Shown: positions 53,922 to 63,181 of the stretch, in pieces
Position numbering within the stretch: the first letter of the stretch is position 1
Layout: every line of letters begins with the position of its first letter
From: Nocardioides psychrotolerans
GTDB lineage: Bacteria; Actinomycetota; Actinomycetes; Propionibacteriales; Nocardioidaceae
Assembly: GCF_900113685.1 (NCBI RefSeq)
Contig: NZ_FOQG01000001.1
Location: 372,001 to 436,000, forward strand
Direction: 5' to 3'
DNA length: 64,000 bases
Notes under the pieces: generated by a model
What the model was told of the DNA's origin: nothing
Seen by the model: the letters and a program-made list of their open reading frames with translations, nothing else
Databases searched by the model: none
Position numbers and translations under genes: made by a program

Positions 53922-55613
53922 TCAGCCCACGACACGGAGCACCTCCTCGATCGACGTGCGTCCCTGACGCACCTTCAGCCAGCCGTCGTCGCGCAGGGTG
54001 GTCATCCCCTGCTCGCGCGCGGTGCGCGCGACCTCCTCGGTCGAGGCGCGTCGCACGGCCAGCCGCTCCAGCTCCTCGGTCACCGGCATCACCTCGTGCA
54101 GGGCCATCCGCCCGCGGTAGCCGGTCTGCCCGCACGACGCGCACCCGCGCGCGCGGTGCAGCACGGCGTCGTCCTCCAGCGCGGGAAAGCCCATCGCGAC
54201 GAGCTCGCCCGGGTCGGGGCGGTAGGCCTCCTTGCACCGTCCGCACAGGCCGCGGCACAGCCGCTGCGCGACCACGGCGTCCAGCGCGGAGCCGACGAGG
54301 AAGGGCTCGATGCCCATCTCCACCAGGCGGGTGACGGCCGAGGGTGCGTCGTTGGTGTGCAGCGTGGAGAGCACCAGGTGGCCGGTGAGCGCGGCCTCGA
54401 CCGCGATGTTGGCGGTCTCGTGGTCGCGGATCTCGCCGATCAGCACGATGTCGGGGTCCGAGCGCAGGATCGAGCGCAGCGCCGAGGCGAAGGTCAGGCC
54501 CGCCTTGGGGTTGACCTGGACCTGGTTGATGCCGGGCAGCCGGTACTCCACCGGGTCCTCGACCGTGATCACGTTGACGTGCTGCTGGTTGAGGATGTTG
54601 AGCGTGGCGTAGAGCGTCGTCGACTTGCCCGAGCCCGTGGGCCCGGTGACCAGGATCATCCCGTAGGGCTTGGAGTAGGACGTCTCGAAGCGGGCAAAGT
54701 TGCCGTCGCTGAAGCCGAGGTCGGCCAGGCCCAGGCGGGTGTTGGAGTTGTCGAGCACGCGGGCCACGACCTTCTCGCCCCACACCGTCGGCAGCGTCGC
54801 CACGCGCAGGTCCATGTCACGCCCGAGGTGGCTGACCGTGAGCCGCCCGTCCTGGGGCACGCGACGCTCCGCGATGTCCATCGCCGCCATGATCTTGAGC
54901 CGGCTCACCACGCCGTTGACGATGCTGCGCGGGGCGTGGTGGGCGTCCTGGAGGACCCCGTCGATGCGGTAGCGCACCCGCAGGTCGTGCTCGGTCGGCT
55001 CGAGGTGGATGTCGGAGGCCCGGTCGGCGATCGCCTGGCTGATGAGCAGGTTGACGAAGCGCACCACCGGCGCGTCCTCGGTCACCTCCGTCAGCGAGCC
55101 CAGGTCCTCGGGCTCGGGGTCGTCGGTCAGGCCCGAGGTGAGGTCGGCCAGCTCACCCTCGGCCCGGTAGGCCTGGTTGAGCTGGTGGGTGATCTCCGCG
55201 CGGGTGGCCAGGCCGAAGGTCACCCGGCGCCCGGTCAGGCGGGCGATGTCGTCCTTGAGGTCGAGGTCCAGCAGGCCGCGCAGCGGGGTCGCGACCAGGA
55301 GCGCGTCGCCCTCCCAGCGCAGCGGCAGCACGCAGCTGCGGCGGGCGAAGTCGGCGGGCAGCAGCGCGGAGGCCGTCGGGTCGACCACGGCGTCGGCCAG
55401 CTCCAGGAGGGGCACCCCCGCCGCGTCGGCGGCCACGCGCAGCAGCCGCCCGGGCTCGACCGCGCCGGTGGCCACCAGCGCCTCCACGACCGAGCCGTGC
55501 TCGCCGGCGATGTCGACCGCAGTCGCGACCTGGTCGCCGTCCACCAGGCCGGCGTCGAGCAGCGCCTCCACAGTGGTGCCCGTCGCGAACGGGGCACGCA
55601 GCCCTGCCTCCAT
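53922..55613 (-). CDS. pilB: Type IV pilus extension ATPase PilB
   Basis: 563 residues: N-terminal MshE-like domains (MshEN, which in related ATPases bind c-di-GMP), then the ATPase core with Walker A GPTGSGKSTT, ITVEDPVEYRL, Walker B DPDIVLIGEIRD and TGHLVLSTLHTND, and a tetracysteine zinc site (CRGLCGRC ... CASC). ATG 55613 has GGGAGGTGG six bases upstream. It heads the pilBTC operon behind a WhiG-type promoter. Confidence 0.95.
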   Translation of the reverse strand: MEAGLRAPFATGTTVEALLDAGLVDGDQVATAVDIAGEHGSVVEALVATGAVEPGRLLRVAADAAGVPLLELADAVVDPTASALLPADFARRSCVLPLRWEGDALLVATPLRGLLDLDLKDDIARLTGRRVTFGLATRAEITHQLNQAYRAEGELADLTSGLTDDPEPEDLGSLTEVTEDAPVVRFVNLLISQAIADRASDIHLEPTEHDLRVRYRIDGVLQDAHHAPRSIVNGVVSRLKIMAAMDIAERRVPQDGRLTVSHLGRDMDLRVATLPTVWGEKVVARVLDNSNTRLGLADLGFSDGNFARFETSYSKPYGMILVTGPTGSGKSTTLYATLNILNQQHVNVITVEDPVEYRLPGINQVQVNPKAGLTFASALRSILRSDPDIVLIGEIRDHETANIAVEAALTGHLVLSTLHTNDAPSAVTRLVEMGIEPFLVGSALDAVVAQRLCRGLCGRCKEAYRPDPGELVAMGFPALEDDAVLHRARGCASCGQTGYRGRMALHEVMPVTEELERLAVRRASTEEVARTAREQGMTTLRDDGWLKVRQGRTSIEEVLRVVG

Positions 55614-55663
55614 GGTGCGCCACCTCCCGCTCGGCGGTGGCCCGACGCCACCTCTCGCCTGGA

Positions 55664-55691
55664 GTCTCGGCACCCCCGGGGGCGACCTTGA
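55664..55691 (-). promoter_or_regulatory. WhiG-type promoter of pilBTC
   Basis: Minus strand: TCAAG (55691-55687), 15 bases, GCCGAGAC (55671-55664), followed by TCC. The -10 and the next three bases are identical to those of the pilT2-rsiG promoter. Leader about 45 bases. Confidence 0.8.
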
Positions 55692-55719
55692 GGCCGGCGC
55701 CGGGTGATGCTCGCAGGCG

Positions 55720-56180
55720 CTAGCCGGGCAGGACGTCGAGCGCGAGCAGCGGGTCGGCGCGGTAGTGCTGGACGAGCGCCGCGGTCGCGGCGTCGATGCC
55801 CGCGAAGAGGGCGGTGCGGTAGCCGGTGAGCTGGGCCTCGGCCTGGCGCAGCGCGGCCAGCACGACGTCGGTCTCCTCCGGCGTCGTCGGGACCTGCCAG
55901 ACCTGCACGAGGTCGGGCAGGTCGGGCAGCTCGTCCTCGGCGCGCACGCGCAGCAGCGCCGTGCGCGAGGCGCCGCTGCCGGTGTCGCCGAGCACGCGCA
56001 CGAGGTCGTCGACCGAAATCGAGCCCTCCGTCGAGCGGCCGGCCTCGAGCAGGTCGAGCCGGGCGTGGACCAGGCGGCGCCAGTAGGACGCGCGGTCCTC
56101 CTCGTCGCGCAGCTGCTGGCGGTAGGCCCGCAGCCCGGGGAGGTCCAGCGTCTCCAGGGGGGTCTCGGGCGGCGTGAGCG

Positions 56181-56184
<4 letters not shown>
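55720..56184 (-). CDS. rsiG: RsiG-like c-di-GMP-responsive anti-sigma factor
   Basis: 154 residues, mostly helical and soluble. It contains two copies of the RsiG c-di-GMP signature E(x)3S(x)2R(x)3Q(x)3D: the first is Glu29, Ser33, Arg36, His40, Asp44; the second is Glu116, Thr120, Arg123, Phe127, Asp131. The context LPGLRAYRQQLRDEEDRASY and RRLVHARLDLL follows Streptomyces RsiG closely. RsiG loaded with c-di-GMP binds and holds WhiG inactive. The GTG overlaps the pilT2 stop (GTGA), so the anti-sigma factor is made with a pilus ATPase from a WhiG-type promoter. Assignment is by motif and context only. Confidence 0.8.
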
Positions 56185-57305
<1,121 letters not shown>

Positions 57306-57336
57306 GGCGGGGCTCCTGTCGTCGGGGACGCCGGGA

Positions 57337-57364
57337 GTCTCGGCACGCGCGGGCCCCATCTGAA
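57337..57364 (-). promoter_or_regulatory. WhiG-type promoter of pilT2-rsiG
   Basis: Minus strand: TTCAG (57364-57360), 15 bases, GCCGAGAC (57344-57337), then TCC. Leader about 25 bases with a good ribosome binding site. Confidence 0.78.
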
Positions 57365-57384
57365 GGCCGGCCCGGATCGCGGGG

Positions 57385-57412
57385 TCAAGTCGATCGCCCC
57401 GGCGACCGATGA
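57385..57412 (+). promoter_or_regulatory. WhiG-type promoter of pilMNO
   Basis: TCAAG (57385-57389), 15 bases, ACCGATGA (57405-57412), six of eight matches to GCCGATAA. It is divergent from the pilT2-rsiG promoter, 20 bases apart at their -35 elements. Confidence 0.78.
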
Positions 57413-57459
57413 CCCTTCGTGCCCGGCGCGGACGCACCGGGCGGGAGCCAGGAGGGCCC

Positions 57460-58488
57460 ATGCCAGCCACCGTCGTCGGACTCGACATCGGCCGTTGCGC
57501 GGTGCGCGCGGTCGAGCTGCGCCGCAGCGGCCGCACGCCCGTCGTGAGGCGCAGCGGCAGCGTCGCGGTCCCCCACGGCGCGGTCGAGGGCGGCGTCGTG
57601 CGCGACCCGGCCGCCGTCACCGACGCCCTCAAGCGCCTCTGGCGCGAGCAGCGGATCCAGTCGCGCCAGGTGCGCCTCGGGGTGTGCAGCGGGTCGGTCC
57701 TCGTGCGGCACCTCGAGCTCGACTGGATGCCGCCGCAGGACCTGCGCCGCGCGCTGCGCTACCAGGTCGCCGACCTGCTTCCCGTCGCCGTCGACGACGC
57801 CAACCTCGACCACGTCCTGCTCGGCGAGCAGCTGCGCACCAACCCGCAGACCGGCACGGAGCGCCGCGTCGTCGAGATCCTGCTGGTGGCCACGGCCCGT
57901 GGCAACGTCGACGACCTCGTGCGCTGCGTGCAGGCCGCCGGGCTGCGCCCCGTGACCGCCGACCTGTCCCCCCTCGCGCTGGTGCGGGCCGCGGCGAGCC
58001 GCACCGGCGCCGGCGACCTCACCGAGGCCGTCGTGGACGTCGGCGCCGACACCGTCTCCGTCGCGGTGCACGTCGCGGGCATGCCGCGCTTCGTGCGCGT
58101 CGCGGCCGGGGTGGGCGGCGAGCTGCTGACCCGGGCCCTGGTCGACGAGCTGGGCTGGACCTGGCAGGAGGCGGAGGCCGCCAAGCGCGCGGACGCCGCC
58201 ACGCTGCCCGAGCCGGCGCGCCACGCCCTCGAGGCGGCCTCGGCGCGGCTGGTGGGCGAGATCCGCGCGAGCCTGGACTTCCACGCCGCCACCGACCCCC
58301 TCCACGTCCCGGTCCGCGCCCTCGTCACCGGCGGGGGCGCCGCGCACGCGGGCTTCGCCGCCCGCTGCTCCGCGGCCCTCGGCATGCCCGTCGAGCTCCT
58401 CGACCCCACGACGGTCGCCCGCGTGACCCCGCTGCCCGACGAGGACCTGTCGGTCTCGCTCGGCCTGTGCCTGGGAGAGACCGCATGA
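57460..58488 (+). CDS. pilM: Type IV pilus assembly protein PilM
   Basis: 342 residues with the actin-like PilM fold: VVGLDIGRCAVRAVELRRSG (phosphate 1), VVDVGADTVSVAVHVAG and VTGGGAAHAGF. It binds the PilN N-terminus on the cytoplasmic side. ATG 57460 has GGAGG five bases upstream. The stop overlaps the pilN start. Confidence 0.93.
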   Translation: MPATVVGLDIGRCAVRAVELRRSGRTPVVRRSGSVAVPHGAVEGGVVRDPAAVTDALKRLWREQRIQSRQVRLGVCSGSVLVRHLELDWMPPQDLRRALRYQVADLLPVAVDDANLDHVLLGEQLRTNPQTGTERRVVEILLVATARGNVDDLVRCVQAAGLRPVTADLSPLALVRAAASRTGAGDLTEAVVDVGADTVSVAVHVAGMPRFVRVAAGVGGELLTRALVDELGWTWQEAEAAKRADAATLPEPARHALEAASARLVGEIRASLDFHAATDPLHVPVRALVTGGGAAHAGFAARCSAALGMPVELLDPTTVARVTPLPDEDLSVSLGLCLGETA

Positions 58489-59249
58489 GACGTCGTACGA
58501 CGAGCACCGCGCCGGCCCTCCAGCCCGCGCTCAACCTGCTCTCCCCCTGGGTGCTGGAGGAGCTGCGCGTCCGACGCCTGCGCGGTCGCTTCGCGCTCGG
58601 CGGGCTCGCCCTCGTGCTGGCCCTCGCCGGCGGGTGGACCTTCCAGCGCCTCGAGCTCGCCGGGGCGCAGGCGGACCTGCGGGGCGAGGAGGCGGTCGCC
58701 GCCGGCCTCGGCCAGCGGATCGCCGACCTCGGCGACGTGCGCACCTACGTCCAGGGCGTCGGCCGCCGGGCCCTCACCGTCCAGCAGGCCATGCGCACCG
58801 AGGTCGCCTTCTCCGACGTGCTCCAGGCCCTCGACGGCGCCACCCCGGAGGGCGCCCGCATCGACAGCGTCTCGGTCGTGCTGCCCGAGCCGACTGGGGC
58901 AGACCCGGCAGCGGCACAGGCCGATCCCCCGCCCGTCGACCCGGCGGCCGACCCCGCCGAGGACCCGCGCGGCCTCGTGCCGACCGCCTGTCCCGGCCCG
59001 GACCCCTTCGCCACCCGGGTGGTGATCGGCTGCCTGGACCTCAGCGGCACCGCCGCCACCCGCGACCAGGTCGGACGGCTGGTCGTGGCACTGGGGCGCA
59101 ACCCCCTCTTCGTCGAGCCCTTCGTCTCCACGACGACCGCGAGCGACGGCAGTGGCGTGGCCTTCACCGGCTCCGTCGCGCTCTCGCCGGCCGCCTTCAG
59201 CGGCCGCTTCGACGAGCTGCCCGCCCTGCTCGGCGGAGGTGCGTCGTGA
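58485..59249 (+). CDS. pilN: Type IV pilus assembly protein PilN
   Basis: 254 residues. N-terminal ALNLLSPWVLEEL is the PilM-binding motif (INLLP in classical PilN), then one TM helix (about residues 38-55) and an extracytoplasmic domain with a Pro/Asp-rich loop (PPPVDPAADPAEDP). Four-base overlaps with pilM and pilO. Confidence 0.9.
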   Translation: MRRRTTSTAPALQPALNLLSPWVLEELRVRRLRGRFALGGLALVLALAGGWTFQRLELAGAQADLRGEEAVAAGLGQRIADLGDVRTYVQGVGRRALTVQQAMRTEVAFSDVLQALDGATPEGARIDSVSVVLPEPTGADPAAAQADPPPVDPAADPAEDPRGLVPTACPGPDPFATRVVIGCLDLSGTAATRDQVGRLVVALGRNPLFVEPFVSTTTASDGSGVAFTGSVALSPAAFSGRFDELPALLGGGAS

Positions 59250-59881
59250 ACCTGCGCTCCGCCACCGCGACCGTCGTCCTCGGCAGCCTCGCCCTCGTGC
59301 TGGTGGCCGCCGTCGGCTGGCTGCTCCTGCTGGGTCCCCTCACCAGCAAGATCGGCGAGACCCGCACGTCGGTCAGCGACGCCGAGGCCCGCAACCTCAC
59401 CCTCGCCAGCCAGCTCGCCGTGCTGCAGCAGCAGGCCGAGGACCTCAGCGGCACCCGCACGGTGGCCGAGGACCTCGACCGGCTCTTCCCCCCGACCGCC
59501 GACCAGCCCGGGCTGTTCACCGCGCTCGTGAGGGCCGCGCGCCGCTCCGGCTACGCCCCCCAGGACATCACCACCCTCAGCCCGACCGCGCCCGTCCCGG
59601 TGGTGGACGGCGCCCCCGTGGACCCCGCGGCCCCGCCCGCCCCCGGCGTCGACGTCACCACCGCCGACCTGGCCGTCCAGGTCGTCACGCTGTCGGTCGA
59701 GGGCGACTACGACCAGGCCCGTCGCCTGCTCGACCGGCTCGAGCAGCTCGACCGCGCCTTCCTGGTGCGGTCGGTGAGCGTCACCGGCTCCAGCGAGGAC
59801 GCCGGCTTCACCCTCGCGATCACCGCCGCCACCTTCCTCGCGCCGCCGCTGGTGGCCCCGGACGAGGCCGCCACCGGCTGA
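59246..59881 (+). CDS. pilO: Type IV pilus assembly protein PilO
   Basis: 211 residues: one TM helix (VVLGSLALVLVAAVGWLLLLGPL), a coiled coil (SDAEARNLTLASQLAVLQQQAEDL), and a ferredoxin-like domain with LSVEGDYDQARRLLDRLEQLDRAFLVRSVSV, typical of PilO. GTG overlaps the pilN stop. Confidence 0.9.
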   Translation: MNLRSATATVVLGSLALVLVAAVGWLLLLGPLTSKIGETRTSVSDAEARNLTLASQLAVLQQQAEDLSGTRTVAEDLDRLFPPTADQPGLFTALVRAARRSGYAPQDITTLSPTAPVPVVDGAPVDPAAPPAPGVDVTTADLAVQVVTLSVEGDYDQARRLLDRLEQLDRAFLVRSVSVTGSSEDAGFTLAITAATFLAPPLVAPDEAATG

Positions 59882-59946
59882 CCGCACCCGCCACCGTCCC
59901 GTCGCCCCGCCGTCCCACCGTCCCACCGTCCCCCAATCGAGGTCCC

Positions 59947-60810
59947 ATGCCGCTCACCGCCCTCCTCGCCGTGCTTGTCGCGCTCGCCATCGTGCTGCTG
60001 GTCGTGCTGGTCCGGCTGCGCCGCGGCAAGGGGACCGTCACCGCGCTGGACGACCTCGCCGGGACCGACCTCAAGCCGGGCCACGGCCTCGTCGCCCGCC
60101 TTTTGCCGCTCCCCGCTCCGGCCGGCGCCGCTGAGAGTGCGACGTCGGGCGCCTGGGCCACGGCGTCGCGGACCCTCGCCACCGCGGGCCGCCACGACCG
60201 CGCCGTGCTCGCCCAGTGGGCCGCCGACCTCGAGGTGCTGCGCCCCCTGCTCGCCGGCCGTCACGCCGAGCTGCGGCACCGGCTCGCCGCACTCCCCGCG
60301 GCCGACCCGGCGACCACGCTGGACCGCGCCCGCGAGGTCGCCCGGTCGCTCGTCGACGACGCCAGCGTGAGCCTCGCGACCCCCGACCACCTGCTCGTCA
60401 GCGGCACGGCGACCCCCACGACGCCCGCCCCCACCGGCAGCCGGCGCAGCGCGCTCACCGGCGACCGGGCGGCCCTGCTGCGCCTGGCCTCCCACTGGGC
60501 CGCGCGCGCCGACGAGGCGGCGACCGCCGGCGAGCTGGGCCTGGAGCGCCGCGAGGCCGAGCTGGCGACGTACGACGCCTTCCTGGTCGGCCTCGCCGAG
60601 CGGCACGCCCCCGGCGGGGCGATGGTGGCCGCGGCCCTGGGCGACCTCGCCCGCACGCTGGTCGCCGCGCTCGACGACCCGGAGCCGGGCACCACGCCCG
60701 GCGACGACGCCGCGCTGGTGCGCGACCTGCTCGCCCCCCTCCTCCCGCGCTCCGAGCGCGACGCCTACCTCGCCCTGGCCCAGCCGATGCCCCTCGCGGT
60801 CGGCTACTGA
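59947..60810 (+). CDS. Membrane-anchored helical protein in the pilMNO operon
   Basis: 287 residues: N-terminal TM helix (LTALLAVLVALAIVLLVVLVRL), a basic stop-transfer, then a long Ala/Leu/Arg-rich helical cytoplasmic region (HDRAVLAQWAADLEVLRPLLAGRHAEL ... LLAPLLPRSERDAYLALAQP). No family recognised. It occupies the place of pilP in diderm operons, but the sequence and topology differ. Sixty-five bases separate it from pilO and one base from the GGDEF gene, so it may couple pili and c-di-GMP signalling (inference). Confidence 0.7.
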   Translation: MPLTALLAVLVALAIVLLVVLVRLRRGKGTVTALDDLAGTDLKPGHGLVARLLPLPAPAGAAESATSGAWATASRTLATAGRHDRAVLAQWAADLEVLRPLLAGRHAELRHRLAALPAADPATTLDRAREVARSLVDDASVSLATPDHLLVSGTATPTTPAPTGSRRSALTGDRAALLRLASHWAARADEAATAGELGLERREAELATYDAFLVGLAERHAPGGAMVAAALGDLARTLVAALDDPEPGTTPGDDAALVRDLLAPLLPRSERDAYLALAQPMPLAVGY

Positions 60811-60811
60811 C

Positions 60812-62191
60812 GTGACCTGGCTCCCCGCCCGGCTGCGCGCCCGGGACCGCCGCGCCGTGGACGCACTGCCGGTGCCGGACCACCTCACGGGCCTGCCGCG
60901 CCGCGGGCACCTGCTCGACGCGGGCCAGCGCCTGCTCGCCGCGGTGCACGACGACCCCGCGGACACCGGGGTCCTCGCCGTACTCGTCGTCGACGTGGAC
61001 CACCTCAAGCAGGTCAACGATGCGCTCGGCCACGAGGCCGGCGACCGGGTGCTGGTCGAGGCCGCCCGGCGCCTGCGCGCCCTGCCGGGGCGACCGACGG
61101 TCGCGCGGCTCGGGGGCGACGAGTTCGGCGTGCTCCAGCGCTGCTCCGACCCCGCCACCGCGGAGTCGGTGGCTGCCCAGGCGCGGCGTGCGCTGGCCCG
61201 GCCGGTGCCGCTCGGCGACGGCGAGGTCCCGGGCGGGGCCTCGGTGGGCCTGGCGGTCAGCGGCCGCGACGGCACGACGCTGGTGGCCCTGCTGAGCGCC
61301 GCCGACCAGGCGATGTACTCCGACAAGCGCCTCCGGCGCGGCCATCGCCGCACCGCGCCCCGCGCGGCCGTCGCCCCCGACCACGACCTCGCCGACGACC
61401 TGCGCCGCGCCCTCGACGACCCCCTGACCCGCGGGCTGCGGCTGCGGCTGCACCACCAGCCCCAGGTCGACGCCGGCGGCCGCATCGTCGGCTTCGAGGC
61501 GCTGCTGCGCTGGGCCCACCCGGGGCTGGGGCTGCTCGCCCCCGCCGACTTCCTGCCCCTCGCCGAGCGGGTCGGACTGCTCGGCGCCCTCGACGACGTC
61601 GCCCTGCACCAGGCGCTGCGCGACCACCGGGTCCTCGACGCCCACTGCCCGGGCGTGCGGCAGTCGGTCAACCTCTCCGCCAGAAGCCTGCTTTCCCCCG
61701 ACCTCGCCGGACGCCTCGCCGGGCTGCTCGACCTGACCGGCGTGCCGGGACACCGGCTGGTGCTCGAGGTCTCCGAGTCGGCCACGGGCCTGCCCGTCAC
61801 CTCCAGCCGCCACGACGCCCTCGTCGCCGTCGGCTGCACCTTGAGCGTGCAGGAATTCGGCTCGGCCCACGCCTCGCTCACCTCGCTCAGCGACAACCCG
61901 CTGGTCCGCGAGGTCAAGCTGCCCCCGGCGCTGGTCGTCCGCGTCGGCCACGACGCCTCTGCGACCCGGCTGGCCCGCGGCCTGGTCAACGCCGCGCACG
62001 GGCTCGAGCTGCGTGTGGTCGCCGCCGGGGTCGAGACGTCGCTCGGGGCGCGCCGGCTCCTCGAGCTGGGCTGCGATGCGCTCCAGGGCTACGGCGTCGC
62101 GCCCCCGATGTCGCTGCTCGAGGTCACCGACTGGGTGGACTACTGGCAGCGCGTGCACCCCGAGCACCCCGCCTACGCCCTGCCTGCCTGA
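60812..62191 (+). CDS. GGDEF-EAL protein with intact GGDEF and degenerate EAL
   Basis: 459 residues, no TM or sensor domain. The GGDEF domain is complete (RLGGDEFGVL, residues 101-105, with DVDHLKQVNDALGH); no RxxD inhibitory site precedes it. The EAL domain keeps EALLRW (229-234) and SVNLS, but the DDFG loop is QEFG (347-350), KID is KLP (369-371) and the VEAEGVE-type Glu is Ala, so c-di-GMP hydrolysis is unlikely. Predicted to make c-di-GMP. It is the last gene of the pilMNO operon, one base after the previous stop, under a WhiG-type promoter. Confidence 0.88.
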   Translation: MTWLPARLRARDRRAVDALPVPDHLTGLPRRGHLLDAGQRLLAAVHDDPADTGVLAVLVVDVDHLKQVNDALGHEAGDRVLVEAARRLRALPGRPTVARLGGDEFGVLQRCSDPATAESVAAQARRALARPVPLGDGEVPGGASVGLAVSGRDGTTLVALLSAADQAMYSDKRLRRGHRRTAPRAAVAPDHDLADDLRRALDDPLTRGLRLRLHHQPQVDAGGRIVGFEALLRWAHPGLGLLAPADFLPLAERVGLLGALDDVALHQALRDHRVLDAHCPGVRQSVNLSARSLLSPDLAGRLAGLLDLTGVPGHRLVLEVSESATGLPVTSSRHDALVAVGCTLSVQEFGSAHASLTSLSDNPLVREVKLPPALVVRVGHDASATRLARGLVNAAHGLELRVVAAGVETSLGARRLLELGCDALQGYGVAPPMSLLEVTDWVDYWQRVHPEHPAYALPA

Positions 62192-62204
62192 TCCTGCCTG
62201 GCCC

Positions 62205-62232
62205 TCCAGTCGGGCCCGCGCCGTGCCGATAC
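62205..62232 (+). promoter_or_regulatory. WhiG-type promoter of pilD
   Basis: TCCAG (62205-62209), 15 bases, GCCGATAC (62225-62232), seven of eight matches to GCCGATAA, the best -10 of the six. Leader about 45 bases, with AGGAG before ATG 62282. Confidence 0.75.
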
Positions 62233-62281
62233 CTCCTGCGCCACGACCACGCCCGAGCGCGCACGACGACAGGAGCACCCG

Positions 62282-63103
62282 ATGACCGACCTCGTGACCC
62301 TCCCCCTGGTGGCCGGGATCGCCGGCGCCGTGGGACTGCTGGTGGGGTCCTTCGTCAACGTCGTCGTGCACCGGGTGCCCGCCGGCCTCTCGGTCGTCTC
62401 CCCCCGCTCGTCGTGCCCCGCCTGCGGCGGCCTCGTGCGCGAGCGCGACAACGTGCCGGTGCTGTCCTGGCTGCTGCTGCGCGGGCGCTGCCGCGACTGC
62501 GCGGTCCCGATCCCCGCGCGCTACCCCCTCGTCGAGGCGGGCACGGCGCTGCTCTTCGCGCTCGTCGCCACCCGCGCCCCCGGCCTGCCCGAGGCGCTGG
62601 CGATCCTCGCCGTCACCGGTGCCGGCGTGGCGCTGGCCCTCATCGACCTCGAGCACGGCCGGCTGCCCTTCGCCGTGACCGGCTGGGCCGGCGGACTGGC
62701 GCTGCTCGCGCTCGGCTCCGGCTGGGCCTGGAGCGCTCGGACCGACGGCGCCCCCGCCGCCCTGGACGCGGCCTGGCCCGCGCTCGCCGGCGCCGCCACC
62801 TGGCTCGCCGTCTACGGGCTGATCTGGCTGGCCACCTCCGGGCGCGGGATGGGCCTCGGCGACGTAGCCCTCGCCCCCGTGCTCGGCCTGGTCCTCGGCG
62901 CCGTCGGCACCGCCGAGCAGCTCACCGGCCTCGCGCTCGGCTTCCTCACCGGCGCGGTCGTCGGCGCGGTCCTGCTCACCGCGCGTCGCGCTGCTCGTCG
63001 TACGGCGATCCCCTTCGGGCCGTTCATGCTCCTCGGCGCCGCCCTCGGCCTGCTCGTGGGACCCGCGCTGGCCGAGACCTACCTGCGCGTGGTCGGGCTG
63101 TAA
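62282..63103 (+). CDS. pilD: Prepilin peptidase/N-methyltransferase
   Basis: 273 residues with eight or so TM helices. N-terminal cysteine pairs CPACGG and CRDC form the zinc-binding N-terminal domain; the catalytic aspartates of the A24 family are in ALIDLEHGRLP and MGLGDVALAP. It cleaves the leaders of PilA and the minor pilins and methylates Phe+1. Preceded by a WhiG-type promoter of its own. Confidence 0.93.
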   Translation: MTDLVTLPLVAGIAGAVGLLVGSFVNVVVHRVPAGLSVVSPRSSCPACGGLVRERDNVPVLSWLLLRGRCRDCAVPIPARYPLVEAGTALLFALVATRAPGLPEALAILAVTGAGVALALIDLEHGRLPFAVTGWAGGLALLALGSGWAWSARTDGAPAALDAAWPALAGAATWLAVYGLIWLATSGRGMGLGDVALAPVLGLVLGAVGTAEQLTGLALGFLTGAVVGAVLLTARRAARRTAIPFGPFMLLGAALGLLVGPALAETYLRVVGL

Positions 63104-63181
63104 CACGCTGTCGTGGTGACAGCAGCGGCCGGGCCGCCGACCTAGGCTGTCCCGCACGGGCAGCGAGGCGAGGGAGGCACG

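Noticed and set aside
63116-63148. A promoter GTGACA ... TAGGCT before the second GGDEF-EAL gene, or a WhiG-type site there
   Set aside because: The spacer would be 21 bases, and no TCAAG-N15-CCGA pattern is present; only TAGGCT is worth noting.
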